Origin: Comamonadaceae bacterium
Lineage (GTDB): Bacteria; Pseudomonadota; Gammaproteobacteria; Burkholderiales; Burkholderiaceae_C
Reading direction: 5' to 3'
DNA length: 64,000 nucleotides
NCBI GenBank assembly: GCA_027490925.1
Contig: JAIXXF010000022.1
Span: forward strand, 62,001-126,000
The translations under genes were made by a program, and so were the position numbers. The notes below the pieces were generated by a model. It was not told where the DNA came from. It saw only the letters and a program-made list of their open reading frames with translations, and searched no databases. Each line of letters starts with the position of its first letter. Position 1 is the first letter of the stretch. Below, piece after piece: positions 7,850 to 15,806 of the stretch.

Positions 7850-9043
7850 TCACTCGGGGCGGCTGGCGCGGGTGGCCGTGGAGGGGACAGCGGGCAGAGC
7901 CGCGGGCGGCGGTGCTACCGTTTCAGTAGCAACAGATGCTGATTTAACGGGGGCTGGAGTGCCTTTTTCATTAAAAACGGTGACTTTTTGACCCGCAAAC
8001 AGCACATGGACGCCTGCCGACACCACTTTCATGCCCGGTGTCAGACCACCGGCGATGACCGCGGCGTTGCCGTCAGCGGCGGCGATCTGCACGGGTTGGG
8101 AACGCACAGTCATGGTGGCCTCGTCCAGCACCCACACCGCAGTCGCCTCGCCGTCCTGACGCAACGCGCTGGTGGGCAGCTTGATCGCTGCGGTGCCCGC
8201 CGCGCTCAGGGCTGCGGGTTTGACAAACACCGTGGCCCCAAGCGGGGGCGCCTGGGCCGCGTCCACCGCGACCTTGACGGCGTAGGTACGGGTCACGGGG
8301 TCGGCGCTGGCCGCCACCTCGCGCACCTTGCCGGGCAATACCGCGTCGTTGGCCCAGCTGCGTACCGCCACCGCACTGCCGACCACGACCGCGCGCACCT
8401 TGTCCTCGGGCACTGCAAACACCACGTCCCGTGCGCCGTCTTGTGCCAGGCGCAGCACCGGTACACCGGCTGCGAGCACTTGGCCCGGCTCGGCCTCCAC
8501 CGCCGTCACCACGCCCGGGGCATCGGCCACAAGCGTGGTGTAGCTCGCCTGGTTGCCCTGGCTGGACGCCTGCGCCAAGGCTTGGTCCAGTTGGGCTTGG
8601 GCGGCCTTCAGGCTGGTTTCGCGGCGTTCCAGTTCGGCGCCGCTGATGAAGTTCTGGTCTCTCAACTCCTTGAACCGGCGGAAATCGGCTGCCGCCAAGT
8701 CGCGGTTGGTCTGCGCTGCCTGCACCTGGGCGCGGGCGGCGTCGGCCGCCAGCCGGTAGTCTTGGGCGTCGATCTGCGCCAGCACTTGCCCCGCTTTCAC
8801 ACGCTGTCCCAGTTCCACCTGCCGCCGCATCAGTTTGCCCGGCACACGAAAGCCGAGCCGCGACTCCACCCGGGCCCGGACCTCGCCCGCGAACTCCTGC
8901 CCGCCCTGCACCGCGTCCACCCCCACGGTGAGCACCCGCACCGCGCGGATGGGTTCGGAAGGCGGCTCAGGACGCGAACAGGCCGCCAGCAAAAGCGAAG
9001 CCCCGGCGATGCAGGTCAGCAGGGCGATGGCACGAGTTGGCAT
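7850..9043 (-). CDS. RND efflux periplasmic adaptor lipoprotein (MFP family)
   Basis: A 397-residue membrane-fusion protein that links the transporter to an outer-membrane channel. The start at 9043 gives a lipoprotein signal with lipobox LLAAC (Cys22), which is why I prefer it to an in-frame ATG 105 bases upstream. The order is lipoyl/barrel-sandwich half (GFRVPGKL..., about residues 58-95), alpha-hairpin (about 95-165), second lipoyl half, beta-barrel and membrane-proximal domain. The last 40 residues are Pro/Ala/Thr-rich. Odd: codons for about residues 355-373 lie inside a dispersed AT-rich element (about 7926-7978) found elsewhere in this window. It is the first gene of the pump operon, behind a palindrome at 9104-9121. 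Confidence 0.93.
   Translation of the reverse strand: MPTRAIALLTCIAGASLLLAACSRPEPPSEPIRAVRVLTVGVDAVQGGQEFAGEVRARVESRLGFRVPGKLMRRQVELGQRVKAGQVLAQIDAQDYRLAADAARAQVQAAQTNRDLAAADFRRFKELRDQNFISGAELERRETSLKAAQAQLDQALAQASSQGNQASYTTLVADAPGVVTAVEAEPGQVLAAGVPVLRLAQDGARDVVFAVPEDKVRAVVVGSAVAVRSWANDAVLPGKVREVAASADPVTRTYAVKVAVDAAQAPPLGATVFVKPAALSAAGTAAIKLPTSALRQDGEATAVWVLDEATMTVRSQPVQIAAADGNAAVIAGGLTPGMKVVSAGVHVLFAGQKVTVFNEKGTPAPVKSASVATETVAPPPAALPAVPSTATRASRPE
7926..7980 (+). repeat. Dispersed AT-rich palindromic element, copy 1 (inside efflux adaptor gene)
   Basis: This copy has a degenerate hairpin half, AGTAGC (ending at 7930), then 20 bases, then GGGCTGGAG starting at 7951 and an AT-rich tail (TTTTTCATTAAAA). 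The 21-base distance from the end of the AGC to the GGGCT block is the same as in four other copies in this window. It is translated on the opposite strand as part of the adaptor C-terminus, without breaking the frame. Confidence 0.5.
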
Positions 9044-9096
9044 GGTGATTCCAGGTTTCAGGGCTTTTCGCCGACCGCAAGCGTCCGGCCGGCTTG

Positions 9097-9121
9097 ATAT
9101 TAATGACTGACTGGTTAGTAA
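9097..9121 (-). promoter_or_regulatory. Promoter and TetR-like operator of the RND efflux operon
   Basis: The imperfect palindrome TGACTGACTGGTTAGTAA at 9104-9121 matches in 6 of 9 positions between half-sites (TTACTAACC against TGACTGACT). This is the form seen in operators of TetR-family repressors of efflux pumps. On the minus strand it lies immediately before a good -10 hexamer, TAATAT (9097-9102), so a bound repressor would cover the -10/-35 spacer. No regulator gene is adjacent to the pump. Confidence 0.5.
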
Positions 9122-9264
9122 TCTAGTTGACGCGGGGTCACCTGTCAATCCAAAAGCCGACCAACTGGGGTCGAACCCGCCAAACGGCCTCTATGGTCAC
9201 TGGTCACCACCGTGTCATAGAGTACGGTTTCGATGGCGCCTGCCCACAGCCCAGTACGCTTACC

Positions 9265-10356
9265 ATGACGCACATAAACCGACGCACCGTGCTCGCCATG
9301 ACCCTCACCGCCCTGCCCGCCGCCGGTACCCCTTGCCGCAGCGTCGCCCGGCCCATCGTCATTGGGCACCGCGGGGCGAGCGCCTGGCGGCCCGAGCACA
9401 CCTTGGCTGCGTACCAACGCGCGGTGGACGACGGCGCAGACTTCATCGAGCCCGACCTCGTCATCACCCGGGACGGGGTGCTCGTGGCACGGCACGAGAA
9501 CGAGATTGGCGGTACCACCGACGTGGCCAGCCGACCGGCGTTTGCCGACCGCCGCACCACCAAGACCATCGATGGCACCACGCTCACCGGCTGGTTCACC
9601 GAAGACTTCACGCTGGCCGAGCTCAAAACGCTGCGCGCGGTGGAACGCATCCCGCAGCACCGCCCTGGCAACGTGGCGTACAACGGCCAGTTCGATGTTC
9701 CGACGTTCGACGAGGTCCTCGCGCTGGCACAACGGGCCAGCCGCGACACTAGGCGAACGGTGGGTGTTTACCCAGAAACCAAGCACCCGAGCCACTTCCA
9801 GCGGCTGGGACTGGCCTTGGAGCCGCCTCTGTTGGCGGCGCTGGCGCGACACGGCCTCACCGGGCCCGACGCGCCGGTGTTCATCCAGTCTTTTGAAGTG
9901 AGCAACCTGCGTGCGTTGCGCCAACAGACCCAGGTGCCACTGATCCAGCTGCTCGGTGCGCCCGCACAGCAGCCGTTTGACGCGGTTCTGTCCCGTGCCC
10001 GCCTGACTTATGCCGACCTCGCCACACCGGCAGGATTGCAAGGCGTTGCGCAGTACGCGCAGGGGGTGGGCCCGGCCAAGGACTGGGTGATTCCGCGCGA
10101 TGCGCAGCAGCGTCTGGCACCACCGACCCGCTTTGTGGCCGACGCGCATGCCTGCGGACTCCTGGTTCACGTCTACACCCTGCGGCCGGAAAACCCGTTC
10201 TTGCCCGCCGAACTGCGCCGGGGGGACACCGCCTCGCTGAGCGAGCGCGGCGACCTGGCGGCCGAGGCGCGCGCTTATTTAGAAGCGGGGGTGGATGGCG
10301 TGTTCACCGACGACCCAGCCACACTGCGGGCCGTGATCAACGCTGCGAAGTCGTGA
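9265..10356 (+). CDS. Periplasmic glycerophosphodiester phosphodiesterase
   Basis: A 363-residue enzyme that hydrolyses glycerophosphodiesters to glycerol-3-phosphate and an alcohol. The start at 9265 gives a Tat-like signal (NRRTVLAM, about residues 5-12) followed by a hydrophobic stretch ending near residue 25. An earlier in-frame ATG would bury this signal. The GDPD barrel has the signature IGHRGASAWRPEHT with catalytic His, then FIEPDLVITRDGVLVARHE with the acidic metal ligands, and it closes with GVDGVFTDDP. The central insertion (about residues 95-150) is typical of the larger periplasmic GlpQ type rather than the short cytoplasmic UgpQ type. It is divergent from the efflux operon. Confidence 0.9.
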   Translation: MTHINRRTVLAMTLTALPAAGTPCRSVARPIVIGHRGASAWRPEHTLAAYQRAVDDGADFIEPDLVITRDGVLVARHENEIGGTTDVASRPAFADRRTTKTIDGTTLTGWFTEDFTLAELKTLRAVERIPQHRPGNVAYNGQFDVPTFDEVLALAQRASRDTRRTVGVYPETKHPSHFQRLGLALEPPLLAALARHGLTGPDAPVFIQSFEVSNLRALRQQTQVPLIQLLGAPAQQPFDAVLSRARLTYADLATPAGLQGVAQYAQGVGPAKDWVIPRDAQQRLAPPTRFVADAHACGLLVHVYTLRPENPFLPAELRRGDTASLSERGDLAAEARAYLEAGVDGVFTDDPATLRAVINAAKS

Positions 10357-10386
10357 CACACCACACGGTCAGCGAACCGGCGCCAC

Positions 10387-11028
10387 TCACGCCCACCGGG
10401 TATGGGCTTCGCGCGACAGGCAGGCCTTGAGCCATTCTTTGGTCAACGGGTAAGCGCTGAGCAGCTCCCGCGCCGGGCGGACCCAACCGACCACGCTGGC
10501 CACACAGAGGTCGGCCACCGTGAAGCGCTGGCCCGCCAGATAAGCCTCGCCCCGCGACTGGGCCGCTTGCAGGTGCTGTTCGAGCACCGCCAGCGGCTTC
10601 ACAAGCCGCTTTTCGGCCGCATCGGCCAGGTCGGGCTTGCGCTGGTCCTCGGGCATCGCCAGCCGGTGCATGAGCACGGTGAGCGCGTCTTTCTCCAACT
10701 CATTGACTGCCCAAAAACCCCAACGCAAGGCCTCAGCCTCTTCCCGGGCGCTGGCGGGTGACACATCCTGGCCGTCGTGGGCACCGTGCTGGCGGGCAAT
10801 GTAAAGCGTGCAAGCCATAGACTCCCAAACCGTCACTTCGCCGTCGGGCGTGTGGTCCACCACCACGGGGATGTGGCCGTTCGGGTTGAGCGCCAAAAAC
10901 TCCGGTGTGCGGGTGGCACCACGGGTAAAAGGTGTGGGCACGTGCTGAAAGTCCAGCTTCAATTCGGTGGCGACCCAAAGTGGGCGCAAAGCGCGTGAGT
11001 TCTTGATGCCGTGGATCGTGAGTGCCAT
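10387..11028 (-). CDS. Glutathione S-transferase family protein
   Basis: A 213-residue cytosolic protein. Residues 1-85 form a thioredoxin-like domain with the cis-proline segment GHIPVVVDH and the glutathione-contacting WESMACTLYIAR. Residues about 95-210 form the all-helical C-terminal domain, with the conserved FTVADLCVASVVGW before its end. The start at 11028 (MALTIHG) gives the normal N-terminal beta strand; longer upstream extensions are low-complexity translation. It is convergent with the glycerophosphodiesterase gene (30-base gap) and divergent from hpnC. The substrate is unknown. Confidence 0.88.
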   Translation of the reverse strand: MALTIHGIKNSRALRPLWVATELKLDFQHVPTPFTRGATRTPEFLALNPNGHIPVVVDHTPDGEVTVWESMACTLYIARQHGAHDGQDVSPASAREEAEALRWGFWAVNELEKDALTVLMHRLAMPEDQRKPDLADAAEKRLVKPLAVLEQHLQAAQSRGEAYLAGQRFTVADLCVASVVGWVRPARELLSAYPLTKEWLKACLSREAHTRWA

Positions 11029-11216
11029 AGAAACCTGTTGTGGATTGAAAAACTGCATGAGCTTAAGCGAGCCCCGATGCCCCAGCATGGGCGCGGGGCA
11101 AGCCCGCCGGGCCGCTATGGGCGTGACGAATTTGCGTCCGCACACCCCTCTACACTGCGAGCCATGCCCGCCACACCATCGGCCCAATGGCCAATTGAAC
11201 TTTAGACCAGCAGTTG

Positions 11217-12047
11217 ATGTCGGTCGATCACTACGAAAACTTTCCGGTCGCGTCGTGGCTCTGCCCACGCCGCTTGCGGCCGCCAATCACTGCGATCTAC
11301 TGGTTCGCGCGCACGGCCGATGACATCGCCGACGAAGGCGATGCGCCCGCACAGTCGCGTCTGGACGACCTGGCGGCGTTTCGAGATGACCTGCACGCGA
11401 TTGCCCACGGTCAGATGCCGTCACCGCGCTGGCGCCCCATTTTTGCGCCGCTGGCGCGCGAAATGGAAGCGCACCAGCTGCCCGTGTCACCGCTGGCGGA
11501 CCTGCTCAGCGCCTTCGAGCAGGACGTGCGCCACACCCGCGACGGCGCAACCTACGCCACCCAGGATGAGCTTCTGGACTACTGTCGCCGCTCGGCCAAC
11601 CCGGTCGGACGCTTGCTGCTGCACCTCTACCACATAGACAACGCCACCGCGTTGGCTGAGAGCGACCACATCTGCACGGCGCTGCAACTCGCCAACTTTT
11701 GGCAAGACCTGAGCGTGGACATCCCGCGGGGGCGCCACTACCTGCCGGACGATGCGTGCGCCGCCCACGCCGTCACCCGGGCCAGCCTGTCGGTACTGCA
11801 CAGCGCACCAAACACTCTTAAATTGATAGCAGAACAGGTCCATTTCGCAAGGGCTGAGCTGAAAAAAGGCTTGCATTTGCCAAAAAGAGTGCCTGGCAGG
11901 GCCGGATTTGAGCTGCGCCTGGTCGCTCAGGGTGGATTGGCGATCTTGGACCGCATTGCGGCCGCTGGCCACGACACCCTGCGCGCCCGCCCCACCCTGG
12001 GAAAGACCGACCTGCCCAGGCTGCTCTGGCGCGCCCTGACGATGTGA
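11217..12047 (+). CDS. hpnC: Squalene synthase-type enzyme HpnC (hydroxysqualene synthase)
   Basis: A 276-residue trans-isoprenyl synthase. In the HpnC/D/E pathway it converts presqualene diphosphate to hydroxysqualene. Both Mg-binding regions are present: DDIADE in the first (about residues 36-41) and NFWQDLSVDIPRGRHYLP in the second (about 158-175). The start is the ATG at 11217, directly after a TTG that could also initiate. hpnD follows 22 bases later. Residues about 199-225 are encoded by a short AT-rich repeat bounded by CACTCTT/AAGAGTG, unlike the surrounding GC-rich codons, yet the frame and helix pattern continue. No squalene-hopene cyclase is nearby. Confidence 0.92.
   Translation: MSVDHYENFPVASWLCPRRLRPPITAIYWFARTADDIADEGDAPAQSRLDDLAAFRDDLHAIAHGQMPSPRWRPIFAPLAREMEAHQLPVSPLADLLSAFEQDVRHTRDGATYATQDELLDYCRRSANPVGRLLLHLYHIDNATALAESDHICTALQLANFWQDLSVDIPRGRHYLPDDACAAHAVTRASLSVLHSAPNTLKLIAEQVHFARAELKKGLHLPKRVPGRAGFELRLVAQGGLAILDRIAAAGHDTLRARPTLGKTDLPRLLWRALTM
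11813..11891 (+). repeat. Dispersed AT-rich palindromic element, copy 2 (inside hpnC)
   Basis: The element is bounded by a 7-bp terminal inverted repeat: CACTCTT at 11813-11819 and AAGAGTG at 11885-11891. Inside are GATAGC (ending 11830) and, exactly 21 bases on, GGGCTGAG (from 11851), the same spacing as in other copies. Its length of 79 bases plus intact reading frame means hpnC tolerates or depends on it. Base composition is clearly more AT-rich than the flanks. Confidence 0.6.
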
Positions 12048-12069
12048 TCGGCTCGGAGACAATCCCCGC

Positions 12070-12909
12070 ATGACCCCCCAGCAATATGTGCAGGACAAAG
12101 CCGCCGCGTCTGGCAGCAGCTTCTATTACGCCTTCCTGTTTCTGCCCCAACACCGGCGCGCTGCCATCACCGCGTTCTACGCGTTTTGCCGTGAGGTCGA
12201 CGACGTGGTGGACGACATTGTCGACGCGGGTGTGGCCCAAACCAAGCTGGCATGGTGGCGCAACGAGGTCACCCAGGCATTTGCAGGACAACCCAGCCAC
12301 CCGGTCATGCAGGCCCTGCTGCCACTGGCCAGTGATTTCCAGATCCAAGCGCACCACCTGCACGCGGTGATCGAAGGCTGCCAAATGGACCTGGCCCAAA
12401 CCCGTTACCTCGACTACCCCAACCTGCAGCGCTACTGCCACCTGGTCGCCGGCGTGGTGGGCGAGGTGGCTGCGCGCATCTTCGGCCAAACCGACCCAGC
12501 CACCACCGCCTACGCCCACGCCATGGGCCAAGCCTTCCAACTCACCAACATCATCCGCGACGTGGGCGAAGACGCGCAGCGGGGCCGCATCTACTTGCCC
12601 ATCAACGAGCTGCAGCGCTTCGACGTCAAGGCCCACGAGCTGCTACAACGCACGCCTTCGGACCGCTTCACAGCGCTCATGCGCTTCCAGGCCCAACGCG
12701 CCCACACGCTGTACGACGAGGCCCTGACCCTGCTCCCCGCAGCCGACCGCCGCAGCCAGAAGCCCGGACTGATGATGGCCAGCATCTACCGCACCCTGCT
12801 GCGCGAAATCGAACACGACGGCTTCCAAGTGCTGCACCAGCGGGTGAGCCTCACGCCATTGCGCAAGTTCTGGCTGGCGTGGAAGGTACAGGCCCTGGGA
12901 CGGTGGTGA
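12070..12909 (+). CDS. hpnD: Presqualene diphosphate synthase HpnD
   Basis: A 279-residue isoprenyl synthase that condenses two farnesyl diphosphates to presqualene diphosphate. The first aspartate-rich motif is DDVVDD (about residues 43-48) and the second is QLTNIIRDVGEDAQRGR (about 158-174), followed by YLP. The full length matches the family. It lies between hpnC (22 bases upstream) and hpnE (73 bases downstream) in one operon, and this fixed trio supports the specific assignment over phytoene synthase, which shares the fold. Confidence 0.95.
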   Translation: MTPQQYVQDKAAASGSSFYYAFLFLPQHRRAAITAFYAFCREVDDVVDDIVDAGVAQTKLAWWRNEVTQAFAGQPSHPVMQALLPLASDFQIQAHHLHAVIEGCQMDLAQTRYLDYPNLQRYCHLVAGVVGEVAARIFGQTDPATTAYAHAMGQAFQLTNIIRDVGEDAQRGRIYLPINELQRFDVKAHELLQRTPSDRFTALMRFQAQRAHTLYDEALTLLPAADRRSQKPGLMMASIYRTLLREIEHDGFQVLHQRVSLTPLRKFWLAWKVQALGRW

Positions 12910-12982
12910 TGCCCCGTACGCGCCCTGCCCCAAGGCACCGGCAGACGGCATGGCCAGGCCGCGCCACATGGAAGTGGCGGCA

Positions 12983-14284
12983 ATGAAAGTTGCGGTCATC
13001 GGGGCGGGATGGGCAGGCCTGGCCGCTGCGGTGACCGCGGCCGACGCGGGACATCGGGTCACCGTGATGGAGGCCGCACGCGCCCCGGGCGGCCGCGCCC
13101 GCGCGCTGCATGCTTCGCTGCCCGACGGCAGCGACATCACGCTGGACAACGGCCAGCACATCCTGATCGGCGCCTACCGCGACACCCTGGCGCTGATGCG
13201 CCGGGTGGGCGTGGACCCAGACACCGCCTTGCAGCGCCTTCCGTTGTCTCTGGTTTACCCCGACGGCATGGGCCTGCAAGTGCCCGCCTGGCCGCTCCCA
13301 GGTCACTTGCCGATTCACCTTCTGGCCGGCGTGCTGGGCGCACGTGGCTGGACCTGGGCAGACAAGCTGGGGCTGCTGCGCACCGCGCTGCGCTGGCGCC
13401 AACAAGGCTTTGAGTGTTTGCCCCACCACACCGTGGCGGACGTGGGCCGGGGCCTTGGCCCGCGGGTGTGGGCCAGTCTGATCGAGCCTTTGTGCGTGTC
13501 GGCGCTCAACACCCCGGCAGAGCGGGCCAGCGGGCAGGTGTTTCTGCGGGTGCTGCGCGACAGCTTGTTCTCGGGGCCCGGTGGGTCCGACCTGCTGCTG
13601 CCACGCACCGACCTTGGAATGCTGTTGCCAGACGCCGCCGTGGCCTGGCTGCAGCAGCGCGGCGCGCAGGTGGCATTGGGCCACCGCGTGACCCGACTTG
13701 ACCCCCTGCCTGAGGCCCGCTGGGCGGTGGACGGCGAAGCGTTCGATCGGGTGGTGCTGGCCTGTTCACCCACCGAAAGCGCTCGGCTGGTGAGGGCAGC
13801 AGTGCCCGCCGACCCAGCGTTTACCGCCTGGGCCGATGCCGCAGCCAACTTGTCATACGAATCCATTGCCACCGTCTACACCCACGCGCCCGGGACGCTG
13901 GCCCGCCTGCGCAAAGGGCCAGTGCCGATGCTGGCCCTGCGCAGTGGCCCCGGGGCGCCCGCGCAGTTCGTGTTCGATCGGGGTCAGCTCGGCGGGCCTG
14001 CGGGCCTGTGGGCCTGGGTCGTGAGCGCCAGCCAGGGGGACCGGGCCACATTGCAGGCGCAGGTGTTGGCGCAAGCCGCGGCGCAGTTGGGTGCCAAAGG
14101 CTTGGTGGCGTTGACCACGGTGGTGGAAAAGCGCGCCACCTTTGCATGCACCCCAGGGTTGCGGCGTCCAGTCGCTGCCGTGGCGCCCGGGCTACTGGCT
14201 TGTGGGGATTTTGTCGACGGACCCTACCCTGCCACGCTGGAAGGGGCGGTGCGCAGCGGCGTGGCTGCGGCGCAAGGGCTTTGA
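12983..14284 (+). CDS. hpnE: Hydroxysqualene dehydroxylase HpnE (FAD-dependent)
   Basis: A 433-residue flavoprotein that reduces hydroxysqualene to squalene. The N-terminus has the dinucleotide-binding motif VIGAGWAGLAAA, then GGRARAL, and the C-terminal FAD-contact segment ACGDFVDGPYPATLEGAV, as in phytoene-desaturase-like amine oxidases. I chose the ATG at 12983 because it places the Rossmann strand at residue 2, with GGAAG at 12969-12973 as a ribosome-binding site; an in-frame ATG at 12968 is possible. It is the last gene of the hpnCDE operon. The other reading, a carotenoid desaturase, is less likely given hpnC and hpnD. Confidence 0.93.
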   Translation: MKVAVIGAGWAGLAAAVTAADAGHRVTVMEAARAPGGRARALHASLPDGSDITLDNGQHILIGAYRDTLALMRRVGVDPDTALQRLPLSLVYPDGMGLQVPAWPLPGHLPIHLLAGVLGARGWTWADKLGLLRTALRWRQQGFECLPHHTVADVGRGLGPRVWASLIEPLCVSALNTPAERASGQVFLRVLRDSLFSGPGGSDLLLPRTDLGMLLPDAAVAWLQQRGAQVALGHRVTRLDPLPEARWAVDGEAFDRVVLACSPTESARLVRAAVPADPAFTAWADAAANLSYESIATVYTHAPGTLARLRKGPVPMLALRSGPGAPAQFVFDRGQLGGPAGLWAWVVSASQGDRATLQAQVLAQAAAQLGAKGLVALTTVVEKRATFACTPGLRRPVAAVAPGLLACGDFVDGPYPATLEGAVRSGVAAAQGL

Positions 14285-14393
14285 GCCGCAGTCCCAGCGC
14301 CGCTAAGCCGCTTGGCCGGTCTCAGCGGGGCAGGCAAGGGAGTGGCCCACTCGCACTGAAACCACTGCGCGGGCCGTGGGCGACGCACCCTGG

Positions 14394-14885
14394 TCAGTTC
14401 ATCAGGCGTTTGCTCGTCTCTCGGCCGCAGGCGTCTTGCACCAGAACGTCGCTATCGAGCACGCGGGACTTGCCACCCTTGGCGCTGCTGACATCCACCG
14501 TCATCTTGGCCGGGATGCTGCGGCAGCCGATGGGCTGGCACAGCCCCTCGTCGCCGGTTTTCACCAGCGCGGCCTCCACCACATAGTCGCCATTCGGAGA
14601 CAACGTGAGGCCACCGAACTTCACCTCTTTGGCGTTGCGGTAGTGAACATACTGTTCACTGGCCACATTGGCCACCTTGACGCGGGCCACGTTGGTGTTG
14701 CTGATCAGCGCCACCGGCTTGTTCTCTGGCAGCTTGACGATCGCCACCTGGCAGCCGGGGTATCGCGCGGCTTGCCGGGACTTTTCGGCATCGCTGAAAA
14801 AACCCAAATCAGACTGGGCCCACAACGGCGTGGCGAGCCAAGCCAACTGCGTGCCCAACACCAAAGTTCTCACAAGAGTGGTCAT
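14394..14885 (-). CDS. Small secreted protein of unknown function
   Basis: A 163-residue protein with a clear signal peptide (residues 1-24, ending LWAQS) and no further membrane segment, so it is probably periplasmic. The mature part is beta-rich with evenly spaced polar/hydrophobic alternation, and contains four cysteines (PGCQV, GLCQPIGC, DACGRE) that could form two disulfides. I recognise no family. It is convergent with hpnE and 132 bases downstream of the enoyl-CoA hydratase gene on the same strand, so it may have its own promoter. Confidence 0.65.
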   Translation of the reverse strand: MTTLVRTLVLGTQLAWLATPLWAQSDLGFFSDAEKSRQAARYPGCQVAIVKLPENKPVALISNTNVARVKVANVASEQYVHYRNAKEVKFGGLTLSPNGDYVVEAALVKTGDEGLCQPIGCRSIPAKMTVDVSSAKGGKSRVLDSDVLVQDACGRETSKRLMN

Positions 14886-15017
14886 GATCGTGTCAACAGG
14901 TTGAAAAAGTGAACTAATGTAAGCGATTGTGACCATGGCCCTGATACCGTGCGAAAACAAAAATCAGGTCAGGCCGCGTCTTTGGTGGACGTTGCGGCAC
15001 GGCGCACCGCCCGCTGG

Positions 15018-15806
15018 TCACCGCCCCTGGAAGGCCGGTGGCCGCTTGGTGAAAAACGCCGACAGGGCTTCTTGGAAGTCGCTGGTGCGCGTGCTGGCCT
15101 GGAAGGCATCGCGCTCGGCATCGAGCTGGGTCGGGAGGTCGTGGTCGAGCGATGCCCGGAGCAGCCGTTTCATTTTGCCGATCGCCAGCGTGGGGCCATT
15201 GGCCAGGCGCTGGGCGATTTGGTCGGTCGCAGCCTCCAGCTGGTCGGCGGGGACCACCCGGTTGACCAGACCCAGGCGCAAGGCCTCGTCGGCCAAAAAG
15301 GTGTCGCCCAACAGCGCAATTTGCATGGCGTTGCGCAAACCCACCAGACGCGGCAAATGCCAGGAGCCCGACAGGTCGCAATTGGCGGCAACATTGACGT
15401 AGGCGAGGTTGAACTTCGTGCCCTCGGCAGCGATGGCGAGGTCGCTGGCCATGGCCAGGCTGAGGCTGCCTCCCGCCACCACGCCGTGCAGCCGGGCAAT
15501 GACCGGGGCGTCCATGCCAGTGAGCACCTGCACCGCTTGGTGCATCGGCTCGATCACCGCGATGGCGGCGGCCGTCGGGTCGGTTTGGAAGCTGGCCAGG
15601 TCGCCACCCGCACCGAACCCACGTCCCGCTCCGCTCAGCACCACCGCGCGCACCGATGCGTCCTGGGCCAGGGTGCGAACCGCTGCCAGAAAAGCGTTCG
15701 CAGTGGGGACGTCCAAGGTGTTGAGTTGTTGGGGGCGATTGATCTGCAGGTGGGCCACCGCGCCGTTTCGTGTGGTCAGCACCAAAGGGGCTTCTGTTGT
15801 GGTCAT
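15018..15806 (-). CDS. Enoyl-CoA hydratase/isomerase family protein
   Basis: A 262-residue crotonase-fold enzyme, expected to hydrate or isomerise an acyl-CoA thioester in the cytoplasm. The two oxyanion-hole regions are visible: SGAGRGFGAGGDLASF (about residues 60-75) and GVVAGGSLSLAMASDLAIA (about 108-126). The second acidic catalytic position of the hydratases is not obvious, because the segment reads ANCDLSGSWHLPRLVG, which resembles PaaG/isomerase-like members. Its ATG overlaps the stop codon of the TetR gene by four bases, which points to coupled translation as the last gene of the transporter/ligase operon. Confidence 0.87.
   Translation of the reverse strand: MTTTEAPLVLTTRNGAVAHLQINRPQQLNTLDVPTANAFLAAVRTLAQDASVRAVVLSGAGRGFGAGGDLASFQTDPTAAAIAVIEPMHQAVQVLTGMDAPVIARLHGVVAGGSLSLAMASDLAIAAEGTKFNLAYVNVAANCDLSGSWHLPRLVGLRNAMQIALLGDTFLADEALRLGLVNRVVPADQLEAATDQIAQRLANGPTLAIGKMKRLLRASLDHDLPTQLDAERDAFQASTRTSDFQEALSAFFTKRPPAFQGR

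Noticed and set aside
11813-11891. Frameshift or pseudogene in hpnC because of AT-rich segment
   Set aside because: The reading frame is uninterrupted and both flanking parts match the family, so the gene appears intact.
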